From NCBI GenBank assembly GCA_000688615.1, contig JHVA01000001.1, positions 1,798,001 through 1,862,000 of the forward strand: a stretch of DNA of 64,000 nucleotides, read 5' to 3'. Each line of letters starts with the position of its first letter. Positions within the stretch are counted from its first letter, which is position 1. Below are positions 1 through 9,269 of the stretch, one piece after another. Made by a program: the position numbers and the translations under genes. A model generated the notes under the pieces. The model searched no databases, was not told where the DNA came from, and was given only the letters and a program-made list of their open reading frames with translations. This stretch comes from Acidobacteriaceae bacterium KBS 146. GTDB lineage: Bacteria > Acidobacteriota > Terriglobia > Terriglobales > Acidobacteriaceae.

Positions 1-223
1 GGTAAGCCGAACCTTCGGCCCTTCGGAGCGCTTTACCGCCGATCTCTCTGACCTGGATCGCTCCACCTTCAACGTCGTGCTCGGGCAGTCAGGTAATCCC
101 GCGAGCCCCTGGTTTATGGATCAGTGGCCCGCCTGGTATAACGGCACGACCTTCCCCATGCCCTTTACCACCGCAGCCGTCAACGCGGCGACCCGTCACA
201 CCCTGACCCTTCAACCGCAATAG
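1..223 (+). CDS. Penicillin acylase family protein, C-terminal end (partial)
   Basis: The reading frame entering from the left edge (frame starting at base 2) stays open to a TAG at 221-223 and encodes about 73 residues. It contains GQSGNPASPWFMDQWPAWYNG followed by PMPFT. That matches the end of the large (beta) chain of Ntn-hydrolase penicillin acylases, which usually close with a GQSGNP-type segment and a D-x-x-P-x-W motif. The catalytic N-terminal Ser of the beta chain and the signal peptide lie outside the window. These enzymes are normally exported and autoprocessed, and hydrolyse amide bonds of acylated substrates. The substrate cannot be told from this fragment. Confidence 0.75.
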   Translation, partial: VSRTFGPSERFTADLSDLDRSTFNVVLGQSGNPASPWFMDQWPAWYNGTTFPMPFTTAAVNAATRHTLTLQPQ

Positions 224-293
224 AATCCGACGGCCACCCTCAACCGAAGCAACCCAGGCTTTCTTCAATATCTCCGTCGCTGTCGTGTAACGG

Positions 294-345
294 TGTCATC
301 TGGAGCAAAGGCCGAAAGGATCGAAGTCGAGGAACCCCGCATTTC
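294..345. repeat. Interspersed intergenic repeat, copy 1
   Basis: The stretch contains GTCATCTGGAGCAAAGG, then GGATCGAAGTCGAGGAACCC and CATTT. It is a diverged copy of a short intergenic element that recurs near 25,890, 28,584, 30,540 and 32,091 (core GTCATTCTGAGCGAAG..GAAGAATCCC..TATTT). It lies between the acylase remnant and the next gene, and no reading frame is supported here. Confidence 0.5.
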
Positions 346-479
346 GCGATTTTTCCTGTTCCTCAGGCCTTCGCCCCACCGCCTGAGCGACCAGCGCCGC
401 GTCATAGGCTGCTCTGAGCAGCCAACCACACGCTCGAACCTCCGTCCGCAAGCGCCTGTCTTTGCGATACTCTCACCTC

Positions 480-2135
480 ATGCCCCAAGATCGCCGGCCC
501 CTGATCCTGCTACCTCTGGCCGCGCTTATTGCCATCACGCCTCTTATCTTCCACGGCTGCTCCTGCGGGCATGACTTCGACTTTCATCTCATCAACTGGT
601 TCGAGGCTGCGCGTCAACTCGCGCATGCCACCTTTCCACGATGGGCTAACACACCGGCCTGGAATGCGGGCGAGCCCCGCTTCGTCTTCTACCCTCCCCT
701 CTCCTGGCTGCTAGGAGCCCTCCTCGGCCTTCTGATGCCGTGGACGTGGACTCCCATCGCCTTTACATGGGTCGTCCTTACCGGCGCCGGACTCTCTCTC
801 TACTACGCTGCTCGCAACTTCGCCTCGCCGGACGCTGCGCTGGTCGCGGCTGCCCTCTATCTCACCAATCCCTACATCCTTTACACAGCGTATGAGCGAA
901 CGGCGTACGCCGAACTGATGGCTGCCATATGGATTCCGCTTGCCCTGAGCGCCGTTCTCCGAAGCCGGGTCACCGTACCGTCCGTCGCGATTCCTATCGC
1001 CCTTCTCTGGCTCACCAATGCCCCCGCCGCCGTAATGGGCTGCTACGCTATGGCGGTCATCGTTTTGATCCGCCTCGTGCTTCCCGGCGACGCGCGGCGC
1101 CTGCCTCTTGCTCTCAACGCCGCTGCCGGAGCCCTGCTCGGCCTTGGCCTTGCCTCCTTTTATCTCCTTCCTGCAGCCTACGAACGGCGCTTCGTTCAGA
1201 TCAACATGGCTATCCTTCCCGGTCTCCGTCCCTGGGATAACTTCCTCTTTCAGCACACTGCTGACCCCGAGCACGATGTCGTCCTCCGCGTAGCCTCCAT
1301 GGTTGCGATCCTGCTTATAACGCTCACCGCTCTTACGTTCACGTGGATCTTCCTCGGCGCTCCTCAATCCAGAACCCCACCTTCATCCAAACCAGCAGCA
1401 GTCACATCCCGCCTAGGCCCGATCCTTGGGATCCTGAGTCTTGCCATTTTTTTCATGCTCACCCCGCTGTCCGCCCCGCTTTGGAGATACCTCCCCGAGC
1501 TGCGCTTTCTTCAATTTCCCTGGAGATTTCTGGCCGTTCTTGGAGCCGTCTTTGGCTTCGCTCTGACACTCGCGCTCTCGCGTTTCAGGCTTCGCGGCAG
1601 CGTGGCGGCTCTACTCTGTGCAGCCGCCTTTGCTCTCCCCGGCTACCGCGTCTTCCATCAGTACTGTTATCCCGAGGACACCGTCGCCGAACGTCTGACC
1701 GTCTTCCGCTCCGCCGATCCCGGAACCGACCCGACGGACGAGTACACCCCCGTCCCCGCAGACAACGATTTCCATAACCACCAAAACCCCGGATACTGGT
1801 TAGCAGAAAAACCGGACGTCACCGCACCAGAATTCGCGACTCCCGGCCCCGCTCCGCGGCAGCTAAACCTCTCTCCCTCCGAACCTACTAATCTTGTACT
1901 CAACCTGCGCAACTATCCGGCATGGACGGTCATCCGCAACGGTTCGCCGGTCAGTACCCGCCTGGCCCGGAAAGATGGATTGATCGCCATCCCGCTTCCG
2001 GCAGGCCCTTCTCATCTTGAGATCACCTACGCAACCCTCCGTGATCAAAAGCTTGGCTATCTCGTCTCGGTTCTTTCGGGAGCCATCCTCGGCAGCCTCA
2101 TTCTGCGCGAACGGCGCAGGACCCGGAGTCTCTGA
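480..2135 (+). CDS. Multi-pass membrane protein, GT-C glycosyltransferase-like
   Basis: This 551-residue protein has roughly ten or more hydrophobic segments spread over residues 1-410. A soluble C-terminal part (about 420-530) is rich in Pro, Asp and aromatics, and a last helix sits near the end. The N-terminal loop carries GHDFDFHLINWFEAARQL and then FVFYPPLSWLLGA. That Asp-rich first periplasmic loop plus FYPP signature is shared with the 'PTPS-related' membrane family and, more loosely, with GT-C enzymes that use polyprenyl-phosphate sugars. The ATG at 480 is preferred, and a TTG at 462 would add six residues. Neither has a clear ribosome binding site. Donor and acceptor are unknown. The stop codon directly abuts a large inverted repeat. 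Confidence 0.6.
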   Translation: MPQDRRPLILLPLAALIAITPLIFHGCSCGHDFDFHLINWFEAARQLAHATFPRWANTPAWNAGEPRFVFYPPLSWLLGALLGLLMPWTWTPIAFTWVVLTGAGLSLYYAARNFASPDAALVAAALYLTNPYILYTAYERTAYAELMAAIWIPLALSAVLRSRVTVPSVAIPIALLWLTNAPAAVMGCYAMAVIVLIRLVLPGDARRLPLALNAAAGALLGLGLASFYLLPAAYERRFVQINMAILPGLRPWDNFLFQHTADPEHDVVLRVASMVAILLITLTALTFTWIFLGAPQSRTPPSSKPAAVTSRLGPILGILSLAIFFMLTPLSAPLWRYLPELRFLQFPWRFLAVLGAVFGFALTLALSRFRLRGSVAALLCAAAFALPGYRVFHQYCYPEDTVAERLTVFRSADPGTDPTDEYTPVPADNDFHNHQNPGYWLAEKPDVTAPEFATPGPAPRQLNLSPSEPTNLVLNLRNYPAWTVIRNGSPVSTRLARKDGLIAIPLPAGPSHLEITYATLRDQKLGYLVSVLSGAILGSLILRERRRTRSL

Positions 2136-2182
2136 ACGAATTCATCTGATGCTGATTTATCATCAGCATCAGATGAATTCGT
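2136..2182. repeat. Perfect 21-bp inverted repeat over a gene start
   Basis: Left arm 2136-2156 and right arm 2162-2182 are exact reverse complements, with a 5-base loop (TTATC). The left arm starts on the base after the upstream TGA. The right arm contains the ATG at 2173 that is the best start of the polyprenyl synthase. There is no T-run after the stem, so it does not look like a simple terminator. A transcript from upstream would fold the start codon into a very stable hairpin. Confidence 0.85.
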
Positions 2183-3111
2183 CCGTACAAGATCTGCTTC
2201 GCTCCGGTGTTGAACTGACTGATGCTGCCCTCGAGCGCCTTCTGCCTTCTCCCGATACGCAGCCTCATTCCATCCACCGCGCCATGCGCCATTCCGTCTT
2301 TGCGGGTGGAAAGCGCCTTCGCCCCATCCTGGCGATGGAAGCCGCTCGCATGACGTCGGAAACCGGGGAGATCCCTTCAGGTGCCGCCGAGCTCGGTGCA
2401 GCGATCGAGATGATCCACACCTATTCTCTGATCCACGATGATCTCCCTGCGCTCGACAACGACGACCTGCGCCGCGGCAAGCCTACCTGCCATGTCGTCT
2501 TTGGAGAAGCTATCGCTATCCTAGCCGGAGACGCTCTTCAGACACTCGCCTTTCAGACTCTTGCGACTCTTCCCGTCCCTCCCGCTACTACTGTTCCCAT
2601 CCTCCGTGAGATCTCTCTGGCCATCGGCACCGGTGTCGGACCGAACAGTCCGCTGTCTCCAGGGATGATCGGCGGGCAGGTGGTTGACATTGAGTCAGAG
2701 GGCAAAGCTCCTACTGCCGAGCTGGTCGAGTCGATTCACCGCGCCAAGACAGGGGCCCTGATTACCACCAGCATTGTCTCCGGAGGCCTCTATGGTCTCG
2801 CCCACTCACATCACGATCACCACGCCGACACGATCGGCCGTCTGCGCATCTTCGGAGAGAAGGCTGGTCTGGCCTTTCAGATCGTCGATGATGTCCTCGA
2901 TGTAACCCAAAGCTCAGAGGAACTCGGCAAGACTGCCGGCAAGGATACAGCCAGCACTAAGGCGACATGGCCTGCGGTCTTCGGAATCGAGCGCTCTCTC
3001 AAGGATGCCGAGGAATTGATCGCCGATGCCTTCGCCGCCCTTGAGCCCTTTGGTGAAACCGCCGTCCCGCTCAAGGCGCTGGCGACGTATCTCGTCGAAC
3101 GCAAGCACTGA
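2173..3111 (+). CDS. ispA: Polyprenyl diphosphate synthase (farnesyl/geranylgeranyl type)
   Basis: This 312-residue trans-prenyltransferase would condense IPP with allylic diphosphates in the cytoplasm to make FPP or GGPP for quinones, bactoprenol and hopanoids. The sequence shows GGKRLRP (IPP binding), the first Asp-rich motif DDLPALDNDD with its two-residue insertion (typical of bacterial FPPS/GGPPS), GGQVVDIESEG, and the second Asp-rich motif FQIVDDVLD. The length is normal. Starts at 2173 (MNSSVQ) or 2149 (MLIYHQ) are possible. Both lie in the inverted repeat at 2136-2182 and neither has an obvious Shine-Dalgarno, so translation may be structure-controlled or coupled to the upstream gene, whose stop is 35 bases earlier. 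Chain length cannot be assigned from motifs alone. Confidence 0.88.
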   Translation: MNSSVQDLLRSGVELTDAALERLLPSPDTQPHSIHRAMRHSVFAGGKRLRPILAMEAARMTSETGEIPSGAAELGAAIEMIHTYSLIHDDLPALDNDDLRRGKPTCHVVFGEAIAILAGDALQTLAFQTLATLPVPPATTVPILREISLAIGTGVGPNSPLSPGMIGGQVVDIESEGKAPTAELVESIHRAKTGALITTSIVSGGLYGLAHSHHDHHADTIGRLRIFGEKAGLAFQIVDDVLDVTQSSEELGKTAGKDTASTKATWPAVFGIERSLKDAEELIADAFAALEPFGETAVPLKALATYLVERKH

Positions 3112-3140
3112 GCTAGACCGGCAGAGCTCCGAGCCCTCGA

Positions 3141-4136
3141 TTAATCCTGGTCTTTCGCATGGCTTGTAAGACGCTTCAGGACGAACTCCTGCGCGAGACC
3201 GTTGGCCATACGGCCGGCGGTCACGACGGCAGCGTTAACAAAGACGAGCCCCGGACCGCGATTGGAAGGCGGATAGTAAATATTCGAGAGTGCACCCGAG
3301 GCAAGATCTCCACCGATGCTTGAATAGTTCAGCTGCCACTTCCCGTTATCGCCTTTACAGAGAAAAGGACTGGAGATTGCGTGCATCACGCGCGATTTTT
3401 TCGTACCTGTCCCCTGATAGAAGTACCTCGGGTCCTGGTGCAGTAGAGACGGAAGAATCGCGCCGCCGATCATAATGTCCGTAATGCCATCGGCATAGGC
3501 CGCGCCAAACCGCTGTCCATAACCCTTCGCGCCCTGAACATAGTTCGGGGTATTAGCCGCCTGATTGATTCCGGCAAGAAACGCGGCGCCGCCGATGCTG
3601 ACGACATCGGTCGCTGCCCGCGCTGCCAGCTTGAACTTTAGCTGCGTCGTCAATGGAACGGTACGCGGATCGTAAGCCACATAGAAGTTGGGGATCACAC
3701 CCAGGACCCTCTGCTTCTCTTCGGCTTTGACCTGTTCCTGCGCAAGCTCATCCTGCGAAACTGCGCTGACCGTAGTCTCAACGGCGGCAATCATCAGCTT
3801 GATCTCAGCGAGATCGAAGTTCTGGCCCGGTTTCAAGCTAACGGGAGCAGAAGTCCACCCGGTAAAACCGTTTGCAGTGACCTTCACGCGATACGATACC
3901 GCTGGGCGAAGATTTTTCAGAACAAAAAAACCATCGCCATTGGTGATGACAGGCGCATCGTCACTGGCTTCCGGTGCGATCACCGAGACAGCTGCTCCCG
4001 GGATGGCATCTTCATTGGTATCCGTGACCGTACCAATGATTGTTCCAGTCTGTGGCTCTGGTGCAGAGATCTGCTGACACAGCGCATATGGAGGCAAAAG
4101 ACTAAGAGCGATACAAAGAACTTTGAAGATGCGCAT
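3141..4136 (-). CDS. Secreted protein with carboxypeptidase regulatory-like domain
   Basis: This 331-residue protein has a signal peptide (MRIFKVLCIALSLLPPYALC, cut near CQQ). A carboxypeptidase-regulatory/CNA-B-like beta sandwich follows at about 30-120 (GTIIGTVTDTNEDAIPGAAVSVI, then DGFFVLKNLRPAVSYRVKVTANGF). The C-terminal 200 residues have Gly-rich amphipathic stretches (RAATDVVSIGGAAFLAGI; DIMIGGAILPSLLHQDPRYFYQG) that I do not recognise as an enzyme. Such architectures are frequent in Terriglobia and are probably periplasmic or outer-membrane associated. It converges on the prenyl synthase with a 29-base gap. Function unknown. Confidence 0.6.
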   Translation of the reverse strand: MRIFKVLCIALSLLPPYALCQQISAPEPQTGTIIGTVTDTNEDAIPGAAVSVIAPEASDDAPVITNGDGFFVLKNLRPAVSYRVKVTANGFTGWTSAPVSLKPGQNFDLAEIKLMIAAVETTVSAVSQDELAQEQVKAEEKQRVLGVIPNFYVAYDPRTVPLTTQLKFKLAARAATDVVSIGGAAFLAGINQAANTPNYVQGAKGYGQRFGAAYADGITDIMIGGAILPSLLHQDPRYFYQGTGTKKSRVMHAISSPFLCKGDNGKWQLNYSSIGGDLASGALSNIYYPPSNRGPGLVFVNAAVVTAGRMANGLAQEFVLKRLTSHAKDQD

Positions 4137-4317
4137 AGGTCAAACTGTTCTTATACAGACGACGCGGAACAGGAGAACGATTCAGGAATTGAACGTGTCG
4201 ATCTGTCAGTTGGAGCGAAGCGCGTGAAATATAAAGAGTCGATGAAATCATGCGATTGCGCTGCAACTCTGACTCACCTGAGTTGCGGCGCGTCCAACAG
4301 TTATCATCAGAACAGCG

Positions 4318-4689
4318 ATGCTCAAAAAATCAGACATCCTCGCAGCACTCGCTGACTGCTACGATCCGTCCCTTCCATGCAACATTATGGACCTTGGCTT
4401 GGTGCGATCTATAGAGACGTCTCCTGATCCGGATGCGCCCGGAGCGGGGATCCCCGGAGTTCCACAGAAGCACCGCGTTCGTGTCGAATTCAGTCTGACA
4501 AACCCGACAGAAGAAGCAGAGGCACAATTGACTGCACAGATTCGAAATCGACTGGCAGGCCTGGAAGAAGCCGGCGAGGTTACGCTTGTCTTCGTGAGCG
4601 AGCCGGCATGGAGCCCTCAGCAGATAACTCCTGCGGGACGCCGCATCCTCGGGCTGGACGGCAATCGAAATCTCGTTCAAATCCGATAA
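4318..4689 (+). CDS. DUF59/MIP18-family Fe-S assembly protein (SufT/PaaD-like)
   Basis: This 123-residue protein opens with the DUF59 pattern (ILAALADCYDPSLPCNIMDLGLVRSIE) and continues with RVRVEFSLTNPTEEAEAQL, where family members usually have the metal-binding 'MTLTxxxCP' segment. Here the Cys of that segment appears replaced by the N-P-T-E stretch. Members mature [4Fe-4S] proteins or load oxygenase clusters (PaaD). The C-terminal PAWSPQQITPAGRRILGL resembles the family's W-x-P-x-x-I-T/S motif. It sits 13 bases before a methyltransferase read the same way, so the two are probably co-transcribed. Confidence 0.65.
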   Translation: MLKKSDILAALADCYDPSLPCNIMDLGLVRSIETSPDPDAPGAGIPGVPQKHRVRVEFSLTNPTEEAEAQLTAQIRNRLAGLEEAGEVTLVFVSEPAWSPQQITPAGRRILGLDGNRNLVQIR

Positions 4690-4702
4690 TCATCAGGTGA
4701 TT

Positions 4703-5488
4703 ATGTCTTCGAAGTCGACCAGGTCCAAGGTGCAGCCGATACGTCCTCGTGACCTTCTGAAACCCACGTCGATCCCTATTCACCCGTTTGACCAGATTAA
4801 TGGGACCGATACGAGTGGGCTCGTGCCGGCAAAGGATCTCGTCACAGGGCATCCTAACGACGAGCATGTTACCGCCTACTACGCGGTCGCGCCCTCGATT
4901 CTTCGATCCCTGGTGGCGAGATGGACGGCAACGGGACCTTCGCACCACATCACCGACTACACCTTCCTGGATATCGGCGCAGGCAAAGGGAGAGCGGTAT
5001 TGCTGGCCAGCGAACTCCCCTTCCGGCAGGTGATCGGCGTTGAGCTCAATCCTGATATGGCCGCTATCGCAAGGTCCAACGTTGCAGTATGGAACAGCGC
5101 TCACGCGGAAGACCCGACCGCAACAGCAATCGCGCCGGTTTACATTGTTGAGGACGATGCTCTCAACATAACTCTGCCTTCAACGCCAACATTAGTCTTC
5201 CTCTTTCACCCGTTCGAAGATCCCGTTCTCAAATTGCTTCTTCGTCGTATCGAGTCTTCGTTCCTTGGGCGTCCCGGGGAGCTCGACCTTCTCTACGTGA
5301 ACGCGGAGCATGGGCCAACTCTCAATCGACACCCTGCCTTTCAGCTGATGTGGCAGGGACAGATTCCGATGAGCCCTGAGGATCACGCTGCCGATCTAGA
5401 GGCGATTGCCCAGCAGACGGAGTACGGGTCCACCGGAGATGAACTCTGCGCCATCTATCGCTACGTCGGCCGCGGGAATAAAACCTGA
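4703..5488 (+). CDS. Class I SAM-dependent methyltransferase, substrate unknown
   Basis: The 261-residue product has a Rossmann methyltransferase core from about residue 85: YTFLDIGAGKGRAVLLASE is motif I, VIGVELNP is motif II with the acidic ribose contact, and VEDDALNI and LVFLFHPFED follow. The N-terminal 60 residues (PIHPFDQINGTDTSGLVP) are Pro-rich and not part of the fold. A GTG at 4697 is an alternative start two codons upstream. It follows the DUF59 gene closely and converges on the rplK transcript, separated by a strong hairpin. The target molecule cannot be deduced. Confidence 0.7.
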   Translation: MSSKSTRSKVQPIRPRDLLKPTSIPIHPFDQINGTDTSGLVPAKDLVTGHPNDEHVTAYYAVAPSILRSLVARWTATGPSHHITDYTFLDIGAGKGRAVLLASELPFRQVIGVELNPDMAAIARSNVAVWNSAHAEDPTATAIAPVYIVEDDALNITLPSTPTLVFLFHPFEDPVLKLLLRRIESSFLGRPGELDLLYVNAEHGPTLNRHPAFQLMWQGQIPMSPEDHAADLEAIAQQTEYGSTGDELCAIYRYVGRGNKT

Positions 5489-5504
5489 CCAGAGAGCCAG
5501 TCGG

Positions 5505-5545
5505 ATTAAAGAAAAGGGACACCTGTCTAGACAGGTGTCCCTGGA
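5505..5545 (-). terminator. Rho-independent terminator after rplK
   Basis: Bases 5515-5542 form a perfect 28-base palindrome (14-bp arms AGGGACACCTGTCT / AGACAGGTGTCCCT). On the minus strand it is followed by TTTTCTTTAATC, giving a U-rich tail. It lies 20 bases past the rplK stop and between convergent genes, so it may also stop the plus-strand transcript. Confidence 0.85.
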
Positions 5546-5562
5546 ATGAGAGCGGGTTAAAC

Positions 5563-6000
5563 TTAAGCGACGACTTCGATGCCCATCGAACGGGCGGTAC
5601 CGCGAATGGTTTTCGCAGCGGCCTCGACGGAAGCGGCGTTCATGTCCGGCATCTTCTGCTTGGCGATCTCGAGGACCTGCTTCTCGGTGACCTTGCCCTT
5701 CTTCTCCTTATTCGGAGTGCCCGAGCCCTTATCGATGCCAGCGGCCTTCAACAGAAGGACGGGAGCCGGAGGCGTCTTGGTGACGAAGCTGAAGGTGCGA
5801 TCTGCATAGACCGAGATCACGACCGGCACCGTCAGGCCAGCCAGAGCCGGATCCTTGCTGGTGCGCTCGTTGAACTGCTTGCAGAACTCCATGATGTTGA
5901 CCTGCGCCTGACCGAGCGCGGGACCGACCGGGGGAGCAGGAGTTGCCTTGCCCGCCACAATCTGAAGTTTGACGTATCCGGTAATCTTCTTCGGTGCCAT
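5563..6000 (-). CDS. rplK: 50S ribosomal protein L11
   Basis: This 145-residue L11 is full length. It has the N-terminal domain ([31 protein letters not shown], the proline-rich helix that thiostrepton contacts) and the 23S-binding C-terminal domain ([25 protein letters not shown]). It forms the GTPase stalk base and is needed for RelA activation. It follows nusG on the minus strand as in most bacteria, but it is the last gene of its unit. A strong terminator comes next, and rplA, which normally follows immediately, is absent from the neighbourhood. Confidence 0.97.
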   Translation of the reverse strand: MAPKKITGYVKLQIVAGKATPAPPVGPALGQAQVNIMEFCKQFNERTSKDPALAGLTVPVVISVYADRTFSFVTKTPPAPVLLLKAAGIDKGSGTPNKEKKGKVTEKQVLEIAKQKMPDMNAASVEAAAKTIRGTARSMGIEVVA

Positions 6001-6106
6001 TCGGGTAAATCCTCTTACGCTTCCAGCGGCGGCCTCGCGGCCGTCTCGCTTAATTTAATCGTTCCAAACTCACTTCCGAGTCGCCAGACCCTCGGCGACC
6101 GCAAAT

Positions 6107-6751
6107 CTACTCGACCACCTTGTCGACCTTCGAGAACTCGATCTCGACAGGGGTGGAACGGCCGAAGATGCTGACCATGACCTTGAGGGTCTGCTTGTCT
6201 TCGTTGATCTCGTCGACCGCGCCGGTGAAGTTCGCGAACGGGCCCTCATTGATGCGAACCTGCTCGCCCTTCTCAAACTTGATCTTGAGCGTCGGCTTGT
6301 CCTTCGAGACATCCGAACGGAAGATAATCGAACTGACTTCCTGCTCGGAGAGCGCCACCGGGTTGTCACCGGTGCCAAGGAAGCCCGTGACGCGCGGCGT
6401 GTTCTTGATTACGTGCCAAAGGTCATTGTCGAGATCCATCTCGATCAGAACATAGCCAGGAAGGAAGACCCGCTCGATTGTGTACTTCTTGCCGTTGCGG
6501 ATTTCAGTCACCGGCTCGGTCGGAATCATGATGCGGCCGATCTTGTTCTGCAGACCGAAGGCGGCGATGCGGCTCTCCAGCGACTCGCGCACCTTGCGCT
6601 CGAAGCCCGAGTAGGCGTGGATGATATACCACTTAAAGCTCTCGTTAACCGGTGGTGCCAGCTGATCGGCCGGCTGCTCCGCGGACGAATCGGCCACAGC
6701 GTTTGACGTCTCAGGATTCTGCTCTTCCGGGTTCTGCTGCTCTTCCGCCAT
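6107..6751 (-). CDS. nusG: Transcription termination/antitermination factor NusG
   Basis: The product is 214 residues. An acidic, low-complexity N-terminal extension (about 1-40, rich in E, Q, N) precedes the NGN domain (FKWYIIHAYSGFERKVRESLESR, then VFLPGYVLIEMDL and RVTGFLGTG). The C-terminal KOW domain follows (EKGEQVRINEGPFANFTGAVDEI). NusG binds RNA polymerase and links it to Rho or to ribosomal S10. The ATG at 6751 has a good site (GAAGAAGG); an ATG at 6772 would add seven residues without one. It lies between secE and rplK, the usual order. Confidence 0.95.
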   Translation of the reverse strand: MAEEQQNPEEQNPETSNAVADSSAEQPADQLAPPVNESFKWYIIHAYSGFERKVRESLESRIAAFGLQNKIGRIMIPTEPVTEIRNGKKYTIERVFLPGYVLIEMDLDNDLWHVIKNTPRVTGFLGTGDNPVALSEQEVSSIIFRSDVSKDKPTLKIKFEKGEQVRINEGPFANFTGAVDEINEDKQTLKVMVSIFGRSTPVEIEFSKVDKVVE

Positions 6752-6810
6752 GCTTATGCCTTCTTCACGCATCGTGTTTCTTGTCTCTACGTTTCGCTGC
6801 TGTACGGCTG

Positions 6811-7071
6811 TTACTTGGATGCCACGCCGAGGATCGCTTCGACCGCACGACCGATAATGTTGTCCACCAGCCAGAAATAGGCAGCGAAGATGAAGACCGT
6901 AGCGATGACCACGCCTGTCGTCGATTGCACCTCGGCACGCGATGGCCAGACTACCTTGCGCATCTCGCTTCGCACATCCCTCAGAAAGCTGCTTACGCGC
7001 TCCGGCAGCGACTTCAACTGCTGCATGCCGGTGTTTGTCTGCTGTTCGGCTACCGCTACTGTCTTGGCCAT
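6811..7071 (-). CDS. secE: Preprotein translocase subunit SecE
   Basis: This 86-residue, single-helix SecE is of the short bacterial type. An amphipathic cytoplasmic helix (SFLRDVRSEMRKVVWPSRAEV carries the conserved K-x-x-W-P motif) is followed by one transmembrane segment (TTGVVIATVFIFAAYFWLVDNII). It clamps SecY in the SecYEG channel. The gene sits just after tRNA-Trp and before nusG, an arrangement found across bacteria. Confidence 0.95.
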   Translation of the reverse strand: MAKTVAVAEQQTNTGMQQLKSLPERVSSFLRDVRSEMRKVVWPSRAEVQSTTGVVIATVFIFAAYFWLVDNIIGRAVEAILGVASK

Positions 7072-7138
7072 AATGCCGCCTCAAATCTTCTGTAACTGCT
7101 GACTTCTTTTTCCATCTTCCCTGTCGGCTGGAAGGTGG

Positions 7139-7211
7139 CGGGGGAGCTCGGATTCGAACCGAGAAGTTCGGTTTTGGAGACCGACAGTTTAACCGTTGAG
7201 CTTACTCCCCC
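7139..7211 (-). tRNA. tRNA-Trp (CCA anticodon)
   Basis: The minus strand folds as a cloverleaf: acceptor GGGGGAG/CTCCCCC (7205-7211 with 7140-7146), T-arm with GGTTCGAATCC, and an anticodon loop CTCCAAA giving anticodon CCA. Discriminator base is G. CCA is not encoded. It lies between rpmG and secE, the common bacterial place for tRNA-Trp. Confidence 0.95.
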
Positions 7212-7252
7212 GGCTTTGCAATTAGCTCGTGAAGCTAACGGCTAACGTCTGC

Positions 7253-7402
7253 TTACTTCGTCTCTTTGTGATCGGTGTGCTTCCGGCAGGTGTTGCAGAA
7301 CTTCGAGAACTCCAGCCGACCCGTGGTCGTCTTCTTGTTCTTGGTGGTGGAATAATTCCGGTTCTTGCACTCGGGGCACTGGAGCGTAATGATCTCGCGC
7401 AT
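7253..7402 (-). CDS. rpmG: 50S ribosomal protein L33
   Basis: A 49-residue frame ([20 protein letters not shown] ... [16 protein letters not shown]) that is easily missed because of its size. It carries two zinc-knuckle pairs, CPEC and CNTC, so this is the Zn-containing C+ form of L33. A ribosome binding site AAGGAGAAG lies nine bases before the ATG at 7402. It is placed between tuf and tRNA-Trp/secE in the translation unit. The four-Cys form is typical for housekeeping L33 when zinc is adequate; a C- paralogue, if any, is elsewhere. Confidence 0.93.
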   Translation of the reverse strand: MREIITLQCPECKNRNYSTTKNKKTTTGRLEFSKFCNTCRKHTDHKETK

Positions 7403-7562
7403 TGTTGTCTTCTCCTTCTAACGTGGTCAGCCACTTCGACTGACTAGCAGCTTGCGGGATTGCTCCCGACACGCCGCGACGCAGGGGATATGGTCCCTGC
7501 AACCAAATCCTGAATTTTAGTACGGAAAGAGGAGCGGTCAGGCCACGCTCGTCCTTCGAATA

Positions 7563-7585
7563 TTATCCACGAAAACCGTGGATAA
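7563..7585. other. Small inverted repeat in the tuf-rpmG spacer
   Basis: TTATCCAC and GTGGATAA (7563-7570 and 7578-7585) pair around a 7-base loop. It lies in the 260-base space between tuf and rpmG, downstream of the tuf terminator on the minus strand. It could be a second, weaker hairpin or an operator for the rpmG-secE-nusG-rplK unit. Its role is unknown. Confidence 0.5.
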
Positions 7586-7599
7586 AGAAAGCTTTCCGT

Positions 7600-7645
7600 A
7601 AGGTGAAAATCAGCGGCGACCGCCGGGGCCGCCGCTGATTTGTAA
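7600..7645 (-). terminator. Terminator hairpin after tuf
   Basis: Arms AAATCAGCGGCG (7607-7618) and CGCCGCTGATTT (7630-7641) pair perfectly around a GC-rich loop 21 bases after the tuf stop. On the minus strand the stem ends in GATTTTCACCTT, a short U stretch. It separates tuf from rpmG, so these probably have at least partly separate transcripts. Confidence 0.75.
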
Positions 7646-7662
7646 GCAGTTTCGAACCGCTG

Positions 7663-8850
<1,188 letters not shown>

Positions 8851-8919
8851 TACTCTCTCCGTCTGGTAGTTGGCCGGCACAGGCCGGCGGGGTTCACATC
8901 AAATACTTCCAAAACCGTC

Positions 8920-9240
8920 TCAGTAGTACGCGTACAGCCGGAAGAACCTTTGCCGAAGCTCCGGAGCGACGCGCTCCAGGCTGGCCAGATACAGCTCGCG
9001 AATCTGACCCTGGTCGCCATCCGGAAGACTGGCATACGCGGCTGCCGTCTTGCTCCCCAGAAGACCCTTCTTCAGGACCCCTTCGAACTCACGGATGCGA
9101 ACTCCGTGACGATCGAGCGATCTTAGAAATTCGGCGACCTTGCCGGTGGAAAACGCCGACTCGATCGCTGATTTCACTGCGCCAAAGGCTACAGGATCTG
9201 CGATCGGAAGGACCGGTTGCTCATTTAGCGTGCTCAACAA
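8920..9240 (-). CDS. Unknown 106-aa protein between tRNA-Gly and tuf
   Basis: I do not recognise this protein. It is predicted helical and soluble with no signal peptide: a Pro-rich start (MLSTLNEQPVLPIADPVAFGA), then helices AVKSAIESAFSTGKVAEFLRSL, REFEGVLKKGLLG and QIRELYLASLERVAPELRQRFFRLYAYY. It begins 30 bases after tRNA-Gly and ends 69 bases before the tuf start, in the same direction, so it is likely on the tRNA-tuf transcript. Codon use is like its neighbours, supporting a real gene. The context suggests a translation-linked role, but that is only inference. Confidence 0.6.
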   Translation of the reverse strand: MLSTLNEQPVLPIADPVAFGAVKSAIESAFSTGKVAEFLRSLDRHGVRIREFEGVLKKGLLGSKTAAAYASLPDGDQGQIRELYLASLERVAPELRQRFFRLYAYY

Positions 9241-9269
9241 ACTCTCCTGCAGCGACCTTCAAAATCTTT

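Noticed and set aside
2149..2172. Upstream start for the prenyl synthase (MLIYHQHQ)
   Set aside because: Possible in frame, but the extra residues come from the inverted repeat and resemble no family N-terminus; 2173 preferred.
7222..7502. Two longer frames covering the rpmG locus
   Set aside because: Neither encodes L33; the true gene is the 49-codon frame at 7253-7402 in the third frame.
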